64,000 nt of DNA. Source: CAIUGU01 sp965279735. Lineage in GTDB: Bacteria > Pseudomonadota > Gammaproteobacteria > Steroidobacterales > Steroidobacteraceae. How positions within the stretch are numbered: the stretch's first letter is position 1; each line of letters begins with the position of its first letter. A program made the translations under genes and the position numbers. The stretch lies in contig OZ257260.1 of assembly GCA_965279735.1 (NCBI GenBank), forward strand, positions 620,001 to 684,000. Reading direction: 5' to 3'. The notes below the pieces were generated by a model. It searched no databases and was not told the DNA's origin. It saw only the letters and a list, made by a program, of their open reading frames with translations. This document shows positions 49,451-57,884 of the stretch, in pieces.

Positions 49451-52400
49451 TCAGCGGGCCGCTGCCTGCTTGCCCTTGGCAGGCTGGCTCAGCGCAGTCA
49501 GCAACCGGTCGGCGGCATCGAATCGCTGTTCGTCCTGTTCGAGTTTCTGCACGAACCGGATTTTCTGTGGCCCGTCGAAGCGGTGCGTTTTCGCATGCTG
49601 CTGGACATGGCGGATCACGACGGCCGGGTCGGCCGAAGTCACGGGGCCGAAGGTCAGTGCACCACCCCCAGGACCGACATCCAGTTTGCGGACACCCAAG
49701 GCGGCTGCCCGCAGTTTGAGCTCGGCAATGCGGAACAGACTCTTGGCCGGCTCAGGCAGTAATCCAAACCGGTCGATCATTTCCACCTGCAGTTCACGCA
49801 AGGCTTCGGGATCCGCAGCGCCTGCGATGCGCTTGTAGAGCACGAGCCTCAGGTGCACATCCGGCATATAGCTTTCAGGCAGCAAGGCCGGCACGTGCAG
49901 GTCGACTTCCGGTCCGCGATGCATGGGTTCATCGAGATCCGGAATCTCGCCCGCCTTCAGTGCCGCGACCGCCCGCTCCAGCATTTCGAGATACAGCGCA
50001 AAGCCGATCTCCTGGATCTGGCCGCTCTGTTCGTCGCCGAGCAGCTCACCGGCCCCGCGGATTTCCAGATCATGCGTTGCCAGGGTGAAGCCGGCGCCGA
50101 GATCTTCGAGAGACTCGATCGCTTCCAGTCGCTTGACCGCATCTGCTGTCATGGCCGTGCGTTCCGGTGTGAGCAGGTAGGCATAGGCCTGGTGATGCGA
50201 CCGGCCGACGCGACCCCGCAGCTGGTGGAGCTGGGCGAGACCCAGCTTGTCGGCGCGGTCGATGATGATGGTGTTCGCAGCGGGAACGTCGATGCCGCTC
50301 TCGACGATGGTTGTACACAGCAGCAGGTTGCAGCGCTGGTGGTAGAAGTCGAGCATGATCTGTTCGAGTTCGCGCTCGCGCATCTGTCCGTGGCCCACGG
50401 CGATGCGTGCTTCGGGCAGCAGTTCGGAAAGTGCCTGTGCGGTTTTTTCGATGGTCTCCACGCTGTTGTGGACGTAGTAGATCTGCCCGCCACGACGGAT
50501 TTCGCGCAGGCAGGCTTCACGTACCAGCGCCTCGTCCCAGCGCGCCACGAAGGTCTTGATGGAGAGTCGCGACGGTGGCGGGGTCGTGATCAGCGACAGA
50601 TCGCGCAGGCCGCCCATCGCCATGTTGAGGGTACGAGGTATCGGTGTGGCTGTGAGGGTCAGCACATCCACATCCGCCCGCAGCGCCTTCAGTTTCTCCT
50701 TGTCCTTGACGCCGAACCGGTGCTCTTCATCGATGATGAGCAACCCGAGGTTCTTGAACTCGAGGCCCGACTGCAGTAACCGGTGCGTGCCGATCACCAC
50801 ATCGACCTGGCCGGTGCCGAGTCCCTTGAGAACTTCCTGGACCTGCGCAGCGCTGCGAAAGCGTGAAAGCGATTCGACACGGACGGGCCAGTCGGCAAAG
50901 CGGTCGGCGAAAGTCTGGTAGTGCTGCTGCGCCAGCAAAGTGGTCGGGACGAGTACGGCAACTTGCTTCCCGGCTTGCACGGTCACGAACGCTGCACGCA
51001 ACGCGACTTCGGTCTTGCCGAAGCCGACATCGCCGCAGATGACACGGTCCATCGCTTTTTCGCTTGCAAGATCTTCGATGACGCTCGTGATTGCCTGCGC
51101 CTGATCGGGCGTTTCCTCGAACTGGAACGTGGCGGAGAACGCCCGGAGTTCCGCTTCGCCGGTGGAAATCTTCTGGCCACTGCGCGCTGCACGCCGTGAA
51201 TACAGGTCCAGAAGTTCTGCCGCCGTATCGCGGATGCGCTGTGCCGCTTTCTTGCGTGCCTTCTGCCACGCATCGCTGCCGAGCTTATGAAGCGGAGCAG
51301 TTTCTGCAGGCGCGCCGGTGTAACGGCTGACCAGGGCCAGTGACTGCACGGGGACATACAGCTTGTCGTTGTCTGCGTATTCGAGGACCAGGAATTCACC
51401 CGGCATGCCGCCCACATCCATCGTCTTCAGTCCAAGGTAGCGGCCAACCCCGTATTCCTCGTGAACGACCGGTGAGCCCGGATGCAGATCGGTGAGTTCG
51501 CGAACGATTTTTTCCGGATCGCGGTCGGGACGTCGCCGACGGCGTTCCTGCCGCGCCCGTTCGCCGAACAGTTGTTCTTCCGCGATCAGTGCGACGTGGG
51601 GTGAGTCGAGCACCAGCCCGATGCTGATCGGCGAAACCGTGACAGCGACTCGCGATGACCCTTCGAGGAAAGCGGGCCACGACTCGACGGCCTGCACTTC
51701 AACCCTGCGTTTGCGCAGGAGATCAAACAGCATCTCGCGACGGCCGGCCGATTCCGCGGCCAGCAATACGCGCCCCGCGAAGCGATCGAGAAAGGCGAGC
51801 AGCTCGCGAGCCGGCTCTTCTGCACGTGCGTCGATCTTGAGCGCGGGAGGGCGTTGCGTATGGAAATTCCGGTGCGGCACCGAACGCCCCAGCGGATCGA
51901 GTTCCATTTTCGAGATTTCAATGCGCCTGAAGTCCGCGATCCGTGCTTCCAGTTCCTCGGGCGGCAGAAAGATCTCGTGGGGCGCGAGGATGGGGCGATG
52001 CGTGTCATGTCCGCGCTGGTCGTAACGAGCGCCGATCTCGGCCCACGCATTCGTCAGCAAGGCGGAGAGATCCGTGTCGATCGCGATGACCGTTGTTGGC
52101 GGCAGATAGTCGAGCAAGGATGAGGTCTTGTCGAAGAACAGCGGCAGGTAGTACTCGATGCCCGCCGAGGCAATGCCTTCGCTTACGTCGCGATAGACGT
52201 GCATCTGCGTGAGGTCGCCTTCGAAGCGCGTGCGATAGCGCCGCCGGAAACCCTGGATGCCTTCCGGTGTCAGCGGAAATTCCCTCGCGGGCAGCAGGCG
52301 TATGGCTTCGATCTTTTCGCCGGAGCGTTGCGTCTCCGGCTCGAAGACGCGGATGCTTTCGACTTCGTCATCGAAGAGGTCGATGCGGTAAGGGCTGCTG

Positions 52401-52927
52401 CTGCCCATCGCGTACAGATCGAGCAACGAGCCGCGCACCGCGAATTCGCCCGGCGCCATCACTTGCGACGTGCTGGCATAGCCTGCGCCTGCCAGGCGTT
52501 CCCGCAGCTTCTCGAGGTTCAGGCGCGTGCCGACGCGGATGTCGAACGCATGGCCGTTGATGTAGGCAGCGGGTGCGATCCGCTGCAACAACGTTTCGAG
52601 GTCGACGATGAGGATGCCGCGTTTCCACCCGGACAGTTCGGCAAGCAACTGCAGTCGTTTCGAGACGATGTCGGGATGAGGGGAGAACAGGTCGTACGGC
52701 AGGGTTTCCCAGTCCGGGAACACCGCGATGGTGAGATCCGGCGGCGCGAAGAACCGCATCTCGTCCGCGAGCTGGCTGGCCGCACGCGCATTGGCGGCGA
52801 CCACGCTCAGGGGCGCGGCAAGCTCGAGGGCTGCCTGGACCAGGCGCAGTGCGGGGGCGGATCCGTACAGCTGTCCCCATTGCACGCGGGGACCAGATGG
52901 AGAGGGAAGCAGGATATCTTCTTTCAC
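49451..52927 (-). CDS. mfd: Transcription-repair coupling factor Mfd
   Basis: Removes stalled RNA polymerase at lesions and recruits UvrA. 1158 residues, near the E. coli length (1148). Domains in order: UvrB-homology N-terminal region (about 1-340), polymerase-interacting CarD-like domain (about 470-540, LHPGSPVVHEEYGVGRYLGLKTMDVGG), and the RecG-like translocase (Walker A GDVGFGKTEVALRAAF, Walker B LIIDEEHRFGVKDKEKLK, LTLTATPIPRTLNMAM, QLRGRVGRSHHQAYAYLL). The TRCF C-terminal domain follows (about 1000-1110). Transcribed leftward, 86 bp from the molybdoenzyme genes. Confidence 0.98.
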   Translation of the reverse strand: MKEDILLPSPSGPRVQWGQLYGSAPALRLVQAALELAAPLSVVAANARAASQLADEMRFFAPPDLTIAVFPDWETLPYDLFSPHPDIVSKRLQLLAELSGWKRGILIVDLETLLQRIAPAAYINGHAFDIRVGTRLNLEKLRERLAGAGYASTSQVMAPGEFAVRGSLLDLYAMGSSSPYRIDLFDDEVESIRVFEPETQRSGEKIEAIRLLPAREFPLTPEGIQGFRRRYRTRFEGDLTQMHVYRDVSEGIASAGIEYYLPLFFDKTSSLLDYLPPTTVIAIDTDLSALLTNAWAEIGARYDQRGHDTHRPILAPHEIFLPPEELEARIADFRRIEISKMELDPLGRSVPHRNFHTQRPPALKIDARAEEPARELLAFLDRFAGRVLLAAESAGRREMLFDLLRKRRVEVQAVESWPAFLEGSSRVAVTVSPISIGLVLDSPHVALIAEEQLFGERARQERRRRRPDRDPEKIVRELTDLHPGSPVVHEEYGVGRYLGLKTMDVGGMPGEFLVLEYADNDKLYVPVQSLALVSRYTGAPAETAPLHKLGSDAWQKARKKAAQRIRDTAAELLDLYSRRAARSGQKISTGEAELRAFSATFQFEETPDQAQAITSVIEDLASEKAMDRVICGDVGFGKTEVALRAAFVTVQAGKQVAVLVPTTLLAQQHYQTFADRFADWPVRVESLSRFRSAAQVQEVLKGLGTGQVDVVIGTHRLLQSGLEFKNLGLLIIDEEHRFGVKDKEKLKALRADVDVLTLTATPIPRTLNMAMGGLRDLSLITTPPPSRLSIKTFVARWDEALVREACLREIRRGGQIYYVHNSVETIEKTAQALSELLPEARIAVGHGQMRERELEQIMLDFYHQRCNLLLCTTIVESGIDVPAANTIIIDRADKLGLAQLHQLRGRVGRSHHQAYAYLLTPERTAMTADAVKRLEAIESLEDLGAGFTLATHDLEIRGAGELLGDEQSGQIQEIGFALYLEMLERAVAALKAGEIPDLDEPMHRGPEVDLHVPALLPESYMPDVHLRLVLYKRIAGAADPEALRELQVEMIDRFGLLPEPAKSLFRIAELKLRAAALGVRKLDVGPGGGALTFGPVTSADPAVVIRHVQQHAKTHRFDGPQKIRFVQKLEQDEQRFDAADRLLTALSQPAKGKQAAAR

Positions 52928-53080
52928 GAAATCAGTTACTTATGAATACCTGAAGGCGCCATGGCAAATGCTTCAACTCGGACTGGCGTCGAGCGACGTC
53001 TCCGATGAGCGCGGGAAGCGTAGCAGGGAAAAGTGCAGGCCGAGAGTCAGAAATTTAAGGTAGGAGGGTGACGCCGGCCC

Positions 53081-53110
53081 AAAAGAAAAGGGCCGGCGAG
53101 ACCGGCCCTT
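53081..53110 (-). terminator. Intrinsic terminator of the BamE-like gene
   Basis: Read on the minus strand: AAGGGCCGG (53110-53096 side), a 5 nt loop, CCGGCCC, then TTTTCTTTT (53089-53081). This is a textbook terminator 35 bp after the stop at 53145. A third GGGCCGGCG-complementary segment (53072-53080) can form an alternative hairpin with 53090-53098. Confidence 0.9.
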
Positions 53111-53144
53111 GGCGATTTTAGGGGTGACTTGAGGTGGCTGCTGT

Positions 53145-53399
53145 TTACCGGGCAGTCACGGTATGAATGACGTGGTCATGCTCGAAGTACACGACGAATC
53201 CCGGGTATTCCCAGCGGGTGATGGGCGGCTGGCCGACCGCGGCGAGACGATTGCTGGGCGCGCCGAAAGCAGACTCCACGCGGGCCATGGTCATGCCGCG
53301 GCCAGGATGTTCAGCGGTTGCACCAGCGGCCGGGGCCTGCGCCTGGGTGGCGCCAGCGCCGAGCAGCATGCCGGCCGCGATGATGATGGATGGACGCAT
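53145..53399 (-). CDS. Small secreted BamE/SmpA-like protein
   Basis: 84 residues: signal peptide (about 1-20, MRPSIIIAAGMLLGAGATQAQA) and a short beta-rich domain GMTMARVESAFGAPSNRLAAVGQPPITRWEYPGFVVYFEHDHVIHTVTAR. The G-M-T-x-x-x-V-E-x-x-x-G-x-P pattern resembles the SmpA/OmlA (BamE) fold, but there is no lipobox Cys. Function unknown. It has its own terminator, with mfd downstream on the same strand. Confidence 0.8.
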   Translation of the reverse strand: MRPSIIIAAGMLLGAGATQAQAPAAGATAEHPGRGMTMARVESAFGAPSNRLAAVGQPPITRWEYPGFVVYFEHDHVIHTVTAR

Positions 53400-53437
53400 G
53401 GCAACTCCTCAATGGCAAAGTACTTTTGACTCGCTGG

Positions 53438-53464
53438 TTGATCGATCGATGGATCGAATATAAC
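53438..53464 (+). promoter_or_regulatory. Candidate promoter for lolC
   Basis: TTGATC (53438-53443), a 15 bp spacer and TATAAC (53459-53464), in an AT-rich stretch with tandem GATC motifs (GATCGATCGATGGATCGA). The spacer is short. It is about 70 bp before the lolC ATG and divergent from the BamE-like gene. Confidence 0.3.
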
Positions 53465-53533
53465 ACTGCCAGCACCGCGGCCATGTAGCATCAGGCTCCC
53501 ACAGAAAACCGTGCGTCAGATCAAATTCCCGGA

Positions 53534-54802
53534 ATGTTCCAGCCCCTCGCCCTTTTCATCGGCCTCCGCTACGTCCTCAGGCGCACCCAGGGATTCTTCG
53601 TCTCCTTCATCAGCTGGGTGTCGATGCTCGGCATCTGCGTCGGTGTCGCTGCGCTGATCACGGTGCTGTCGGTGATGAATGGTTTTGAAGGCGAAGTCCG
53701 CGACCGTCTCCTGAGCATGACCGCCCATGCGAGTCTCGGAGCGAGTCCGGACAAGCTGCGGGACTGGCCGGCCCTCGTCAGGCAAGCAGGCGCGCAACCC
53801 GGAGTCGTCGGGGTCGCCCCGTATGTAGGCATGCAGGCCATGGTCGGGAGAGGGCTCGATCTGAGTGGCGCGACGGTGCGGGGCGTCATCCCCGAAATGG
53901 AACGCAACGTCTCCAGCATCGGCGATTTTCTTGTGAGTGGCTCACTGGACGATCTGGTGCCGGGCGAGCGCCACATGCTGCTCGGCATGGGACTGGCGTG
54001 GACGCTCGGAGCCCAGGTAGGTGACGAACTCACTGTGCTCATCCCGCAGGTGTTGACGCAGGAAGCGGGCTCGAGCGCCTCGATATTCGAATTGCGGCCG
54101 CGTATCCAGAGCTTCACTGTCAGCGGCATCTTCGATACTGGTCTGCAGGACGCCGACGCGGCTGTTGCATTGATCCATATGGATGACGCCGCGCAGCTCG
54201 CCGGCACCGCGGGTTCGCCCACCGGGCTGCGGCTCAAGTTTGCCGATATCTTCGCCGCGCCGACGGGAGCACCGCGCGTGGCGGAAGCGCTGGGCGGTGG
54301 ATTCGAGATCAGCGACTGGTCGAAGGAAAACGCCAGCTACTTCCGTGCCGTCCGCATCGAGAAAACGATGATGACGCTGATCCTCATGCTGATCGTGGCG
54401 GTCGCCGCCTTCAATATCGTTGCCGCGCTCGTGATGGTGGTGAACGAGAAACGCAACGACATCGCGATCCTACTGACGCTGGGCTTGTCGCCGCGAAGTG
54501 TGGTCGGCATCTTCATGACGCAGGGTGTCATCATCGGTTGGGCCGGTGCGCTGTTCGGCGTTGCACTCGGTCTCGTGCTCTCGCTCAACATCGACACCAT
54601 CGTGCCGTTTCTTGAGCAGCTTGTCGGCCGGCAGGCGCTTGATCCCGAAGTCTTCGCGATCAGCAAACTGCCTTCCGATGTACAGTCGGGCCAGGTGATC
54701 GCCATTGCCACCGTTGCGCTGGCGCTGTCGATCCTGTCGACGATCTATCCGTCGCTGCGGGCTTCACGCACGGAACCCGCTGAGGCACTCCGGTATGAGT
54801 AG
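53534..54802 (+). CDS. lolC: Lipoprotein-releasing ABC transporter membrane subunit LolC
   Basis: Inner-membrane subunit that hands mature outer-membrane lipoproteins to LolA. 422 residues: membrane segment about 22-48 (FVSFISWVSMLGICVGVAALITVLSVMNGFE, the LolC/E family signature), a large periplasmic MacB-like domain (about 50-270), then three membrane segments at the C-terminus. The ending LSTIYPSLRASRTEPAEALRYE is family-typical. Distinguished from lolE only by order and comparison; the two here are paralogues. Overlaps lolE by 8 bp. Confidence 0.88.
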   Translation: MFQPLALFIGLRYVLRRTQGFFVSFISWVSMLGICVGVAALITVLSVMNGFEGEVRDRLLSMTAHASLGASPDKLRDWPALVRQAGAQPGVVGVAPYVGMQAMVGRGLDLSGATVRGVIPEMERNVSSIGDFLVSGSLDDLVPGERHMLLGMGLAWTLGAQVGDELTVLIPQVLTQEAGSSASIFELRPRIQSFTVSGIFDTGLQDADAAVALIHMDDAAQLAGTAGSPTGLRLKFADIFAAPTGAPRVAEALGGGFEISDWSKENASYFRAVRIEKTMMTLILMLIVAVAAFNIVAALVMVVNEKRNDIAILLTLGLSPRSVVGIFMTQGVIIGWAGALFGVALGLVLSLNIDTIVPFLEQLVGRQALDPEVFAISKLPSDVQSGQVIAIATVALALSILSTIYPSLRASRTEPAEALRYE

Positions 54803-56042
54803 CCTGTACGAGCTGCTGGTCGGCCAGCGCTATCTGCGATCGTCACGCGGCAACCGGTTTGTTTCCTTCATATCGATCATTTCGATGGCGGGCGTGGCCA
54901 TTGGCGTTGCAGTGCTGATCGTCGTGCTCTCCGTGATGAATGGGTTCGAAACGGAATTGCGGGGTCGCATCCTCAGCATGACCTCGCATGCCACCATTAC
55001 GGGCTTCAATGGCGATCTCGCCGATTGGCATGCGGCTGAAAAACTCGCCGTCGCCAGTCCTCAGGTGGTGGCCGTGGCTCCCTACATCGAAGAGCAGGCC
55101 ATGGCCGTGAACGGCGGTCACACGAGTGGCGTCATGATTCGCGGCATCGTGCCTGATGAAGAGAGCGGCGTATCGGCTGTCGGTGAACGGATGACGGCAG
55201 GGTCTCTCGACAAGCTCGTTCCCGGCGCTTTCGGCGTCGCACTGGGGAAAGATCTGGCAGAGGCTTTGCAGGTGAAGGTGGGCGACAGGGTCGTCATGGT
55301 GATCGCGCAGGGGTCGGTCACTCCAGCGGGGGTGGTGCCGAGGATGCGACGCTTTGAAGTCGTGGGCATTTTTGCCTCGGGCATGTACGAATACGACCGC
55401 AACCTGGCGTATGTCCGGATGGAGGACGCCGCCCGTCTCTACCGGATGGGTGACGCCGTGTCGGGTCTGCGACTGAAGCTGGTTGATCTGTTCCAGGCGC
55501 CGCTCATCGTGCGCGAGCTGGCCGCTTCGATGGGTGGCGGTTACTACGTCGATGACTGGACACGGCGGCACGCGAATTTTTTCCGTTCCATCCAGATCAC
55601 CAAGTCGGTGATGTTCGTGATCCTGCTGCTCGTCGTGGCCGTGGCCGCGTTCAATATCGTTTCGACGCTGGTTATGGTCGTTAAGGACAAGCGCGCCGAC
55701 ATCGCCATCCTTCGCACCATGGGCTCCGAGCCGCGCAGTATCCTTGCGATCTTCATGACGCAGGGCACCGCCATCGGCTTGATCGGTACACTCGCGGGCC
55801 TCGCGCTCGGCGTGCTGATCGCCACCAACCTCGAGATGCTCGTGCATGGACTCGAGCGTCTGCTCAGCACGCAGTTCCTCGATGCGAAGCTGTATCTCAT
55901 GAGCGATCTGCCGGCGCGGGTCGAGTGGGCCGACGTCACGAAGATCTGCATCACCGCGTTTGGTCTTTGCTGCCTGTCGACGCTTTATCCTGCGTGGCGC
56001 GCGGCCCGCATCCAGCCGGCGCAGGCGTTGCGGCATGATTGA
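54795..56042 (+). CDS. lolE: Lipoprotein-releasing ABC transporter membrane subunit LolE
   Basis: Second membrane subunit. About 415 residues from ATG 54795 (MSSLYELLVGQRYLRSSRGNRFVSFISIISMAGVAIGVAVLIVVLSVMNGFE). Same four-helix plus periplasmic-domain plan as LolC and the same C-terminal motif (LSTLYPAWRAARIQPAQALRHD). In E. coli LolE binds the lipoprotein and LolC the chaperone LolA. The gene order here is C-E-D instead of the E. coli C-D-E. Confidence 0.86.
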   Translation: MSSLYELLVGQRYLRSSRGNRFVSFISIISMAGVAIGVAVLIVVLSVMNGFETELRGRILSMTSHATITGFNGDLADWHAAEKLAVASPQVVAVAPYIEEQAMAVNGGHTSGVMIRGIVPDEESGVSAVGERMTAGSLDKLVPGAFGVALGKDLAEALQVKVGDRVVMVIAQGSVTPAGVVPRMRRFEVVGIFASGMYEYDRNLAYVRMEDAARLYRMGDAVSGLRLKLVDLFQAPLIVRELAASMGGGYYVDDWTRRHANFFRSIQITKSVMFVILLLVVAVAAFNIVSTLVMVVKDKRADIAILRTMGSEPRSILAIFMTQGTAIGLIGTLAGLALGVLIATNLEMLVHGLERLLSTQFLDAKLYLMSDLPARVEWADVTKICITAFGLCCLSTLYPAWRAARIQPAQALRHD

Positions 56043-56144
56043 GCGCGACAACGGTCAAGGTCCAGACAACGGGATTCCCGATGTATCCATTCCAGTCGAT
56101 GACAATGCAGCACATCTTTGGCCTGTATCGCGTGGCAGGTCGTC

Positions 56145-56828
56145 ATGACTGACGTGGTTCTGGCTTGCCACGCTCTGGCAAAATCCTTCCTGCAGGGAGA
56201 CGCCCGCGTAGATGTGCTGCAAGGGGTTGAGTTTTCCGTGACGGCAGGGGAGCGTGTGGCCATCGTCGGGGCTTCCGGTTCCGGCAAGACGACGCTGTTG
56301 CAGCTACTCGGTGGCCTCGATCTGCCGACCGCGGGCGAAGTCATGATTGCCGGACAGAAAGTCAGTGCGCTTTCCGATGCAGCACGCGGGACGCTGCGCA
56401 ATCACGCATTGGGATTCGTCTATCAGTTCCATCATCTGTTGCCGGAATTCAGTGCGGTGGAAAACGTTGCGATGCCGCTGCTGATTCGACGGGTGTCCGT
56501 GCGCGACGCTACTGCGGAGGCGCGCCGATTGCTGGAGCGCGTGGGTCTTGGAGCGCGGCTCGATCATCGTCCCGGACAGTTGTCGGGAGGCGAGCGGCAG
56601 CGTGCAGCCGTTGCGCGGGCTCTGGTCACCAAACCGAAAGTCGTGCTGGCCGATGAGCCCACCGGCAATCTCGACGGCGCCAACGCCACGCAGGTGTTCG
56701 ACCTCATGCTCGAACTGAATCGCGAATCGGGTACCGCACTCGTCATCGTGACGCACGCAACCGAGCTTGCGGCACGCATGCAGAAGGTCTACGGCATCGA
56801 AGGCGGGAAGTTGCTCCTCAGGCGTTGA
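56145..56828 (+). CDS. lolD: Lipoprotein-releasing ABC transporter ATPase LolD
   Basis: 227 residues from ATG 56145 (MTDVVLACHALAKSFLQGDARVDVLQGVEF). Walker A GASGSGKTTLLQLLGGLD, Q-loop FVYQFHHLLPEFSAVENVAMPLL (the LolD motif), signature LSGGERQRAAVARAL, Walker B VVLADEPTGNLD, and switch His VTHATELA. The gap of 102 bp after lolE contains no gene. Its 3' end overlaps the convergent GNAT gene by 11 bp. Confidence 0.95.
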   Translation: MTDVVLACHALAKSFLQGDARVDVLQGVEFSVTAGERVAIVGASGSGKTTLLQLLGGLDLPTAGEVMIAGQKVSALSDAARGTLRNHALGFVYQFHHLLPEFSAVENVAMPLLIRRVSVRDATAEARRLLERVGLGARLDHRPGQLSGGERQRAAVARALVTKPKVVLADEPTGNLDGANATQVFDLMLELNRESGTALVIVTHATELAARMQKVYGIEGGKLLLRR

Positions 56829-57258
56829 GGGCGGGTCCGGCGCGTTTGCGCATCACCCGGTGGGGAATGCCGGCCTCCAGAAACTCGGCTCCTTCGGCGG
56901 CAAAGCCGAACCGTTCGTAGAACGGCACGGCAACCGTCTGCGCATTGAGAATGAAGGCCTCGTAGCCCAGTTCAGACCCCTTCGCCATGAGTGCTTCAAG
57001 GATCGTCCCGCCGATACCTTCACCGCGCGCTGGTTTGATGACCGCCATGCGACCGATGTGGCCGTCAGGCAGCAGACGACCGGTTGCGACCGGATAGCCC
57101 TCGGTGTCGTAGGCGACCGCGTGCCAGCTGACAGCGTCGTAGTCGTCCCATTCCAGTTCCACGGGCACGCCCTGTTCTTCCACGAACACGGTCCAGCGGA
57201 TCGCACGCGCATGCTCGCGCGCCGTTTCCCAGTCAGCGATGACAAGAGTGCAGGACAT
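56818..57258 (-). CDS. GNAT-family N-acetyltransferase
   Basis: 146 residues resembling ElaA/YjcF-type GNAT proteins: an AIRWTVFVEEQGVPVELEWDDYD N-terminal block, acyl-CoA loop region HIGRMAVIKPARGEGIGGTILEALM, and AQTVAVPFYERFGF. The acetyl acceptor is unknown. Its end overlaps lolD on the opposite strand. Confidence 0.88.
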   Translation of the reverse strand: MSCTLVIADWETAREHARAIRWTVFVEEQGVPVELEWDDYDAVSWHAVAYDTEGYPVATGRLLPDGHIGRMAVIKPARGEGIGGTILEALMAKGSELGYEAFILNAQTVAVPFYERFGFAAEGAEFLEAGIPHRVMRKRAGPALNA

Positions 57259-57323
57259 TTCTCAGCCGGCCCGCTGCGCCGTAGCACGATGCATTTCTGC
57301 ACGCTTGCAACACATATGTCGCT

Positions 57324-57836
57324 TCATTCCTGGCTCCTGCGCTTGCGATATTTGAGCACCAGGCTCAGGTGCCACAGCACCCCGAGAACGATGTAGCCGA
57401 CCACGGAGAGCACCAGTCCCATCACGAAACAGCCGAGAACAAAGGGTTTCCACACGGGTAGCAGGTGATGCACGAACCACTCCTGCGACATCTGGAAGGT
57501 GAACGGCTGCATCGACTCACCCAGCAGCTGGCAACCGAGCCAGTAGGCCATGAAGTAGATGGGCACCATGGTCACGGGGTTGTTGATGAAGACCGTTGCC
57601 ATCGCCACCGGCACGTTGGTCCTCAAGGCAAGCGCGACGCACGCAGCGATGATCGGGTGCAAAGGCAGCGGTGAACAGCAGATGAAGAGCCCGATGGCGA
57701 AGGAGCGGGTGACGCTCTTGCGGTTCAGGCTCCAGTAACTCGGATCTTCAAGCAGCGCACGGAAGGGTTTGAGGAAACGGCTTTCGCGCAGGCTTTGACG
57801 GCGTCGGTTGAGGCGCTTGAATAGGCGGCGGGGCAT
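57324..57836 (-). CDS. DUF2062 membrane protein
   Basis: 170 residues from ATG 57836. A basic cytoplasmic start (MPRRLFKRLNRRRQSL) precedes LLEDPSYWSLNRKSVTRSFAIGLFICCSPLPLHPIIAACVALALRTNVPVAMATVFINNPVTMVPIYFMAYWLG, the family signature with two membrane helices and a conserved NNPVT motif; a further helix lies near residue 135. Function unknown; commonly beside exbB/msbA/lpxK or comEC genes. Divergent from comEC with 48 bp between starts. Confidence 0.87.
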   Translation of the reverse strand: MPRRLFKRLNRRRQSLRESRFLKPFRALLEDPSYWSLNRKSVTRSFAIGLFICCSPLPLHPIIAACVALALRTNVPVAMATVFINNPVTMVPIYFMAYWLGCQLLGESMQPFTFQMSQEWFVHHLLPVWKPFVLGCFVMGLVLSVVGYIVLGVLWHLSLVLKYRKRRSQE

Positions 57837-57884
57837 CGGCTGGATTGTATCCGCTGGACGATCTCGATAGCGCAGGGACGCCGA

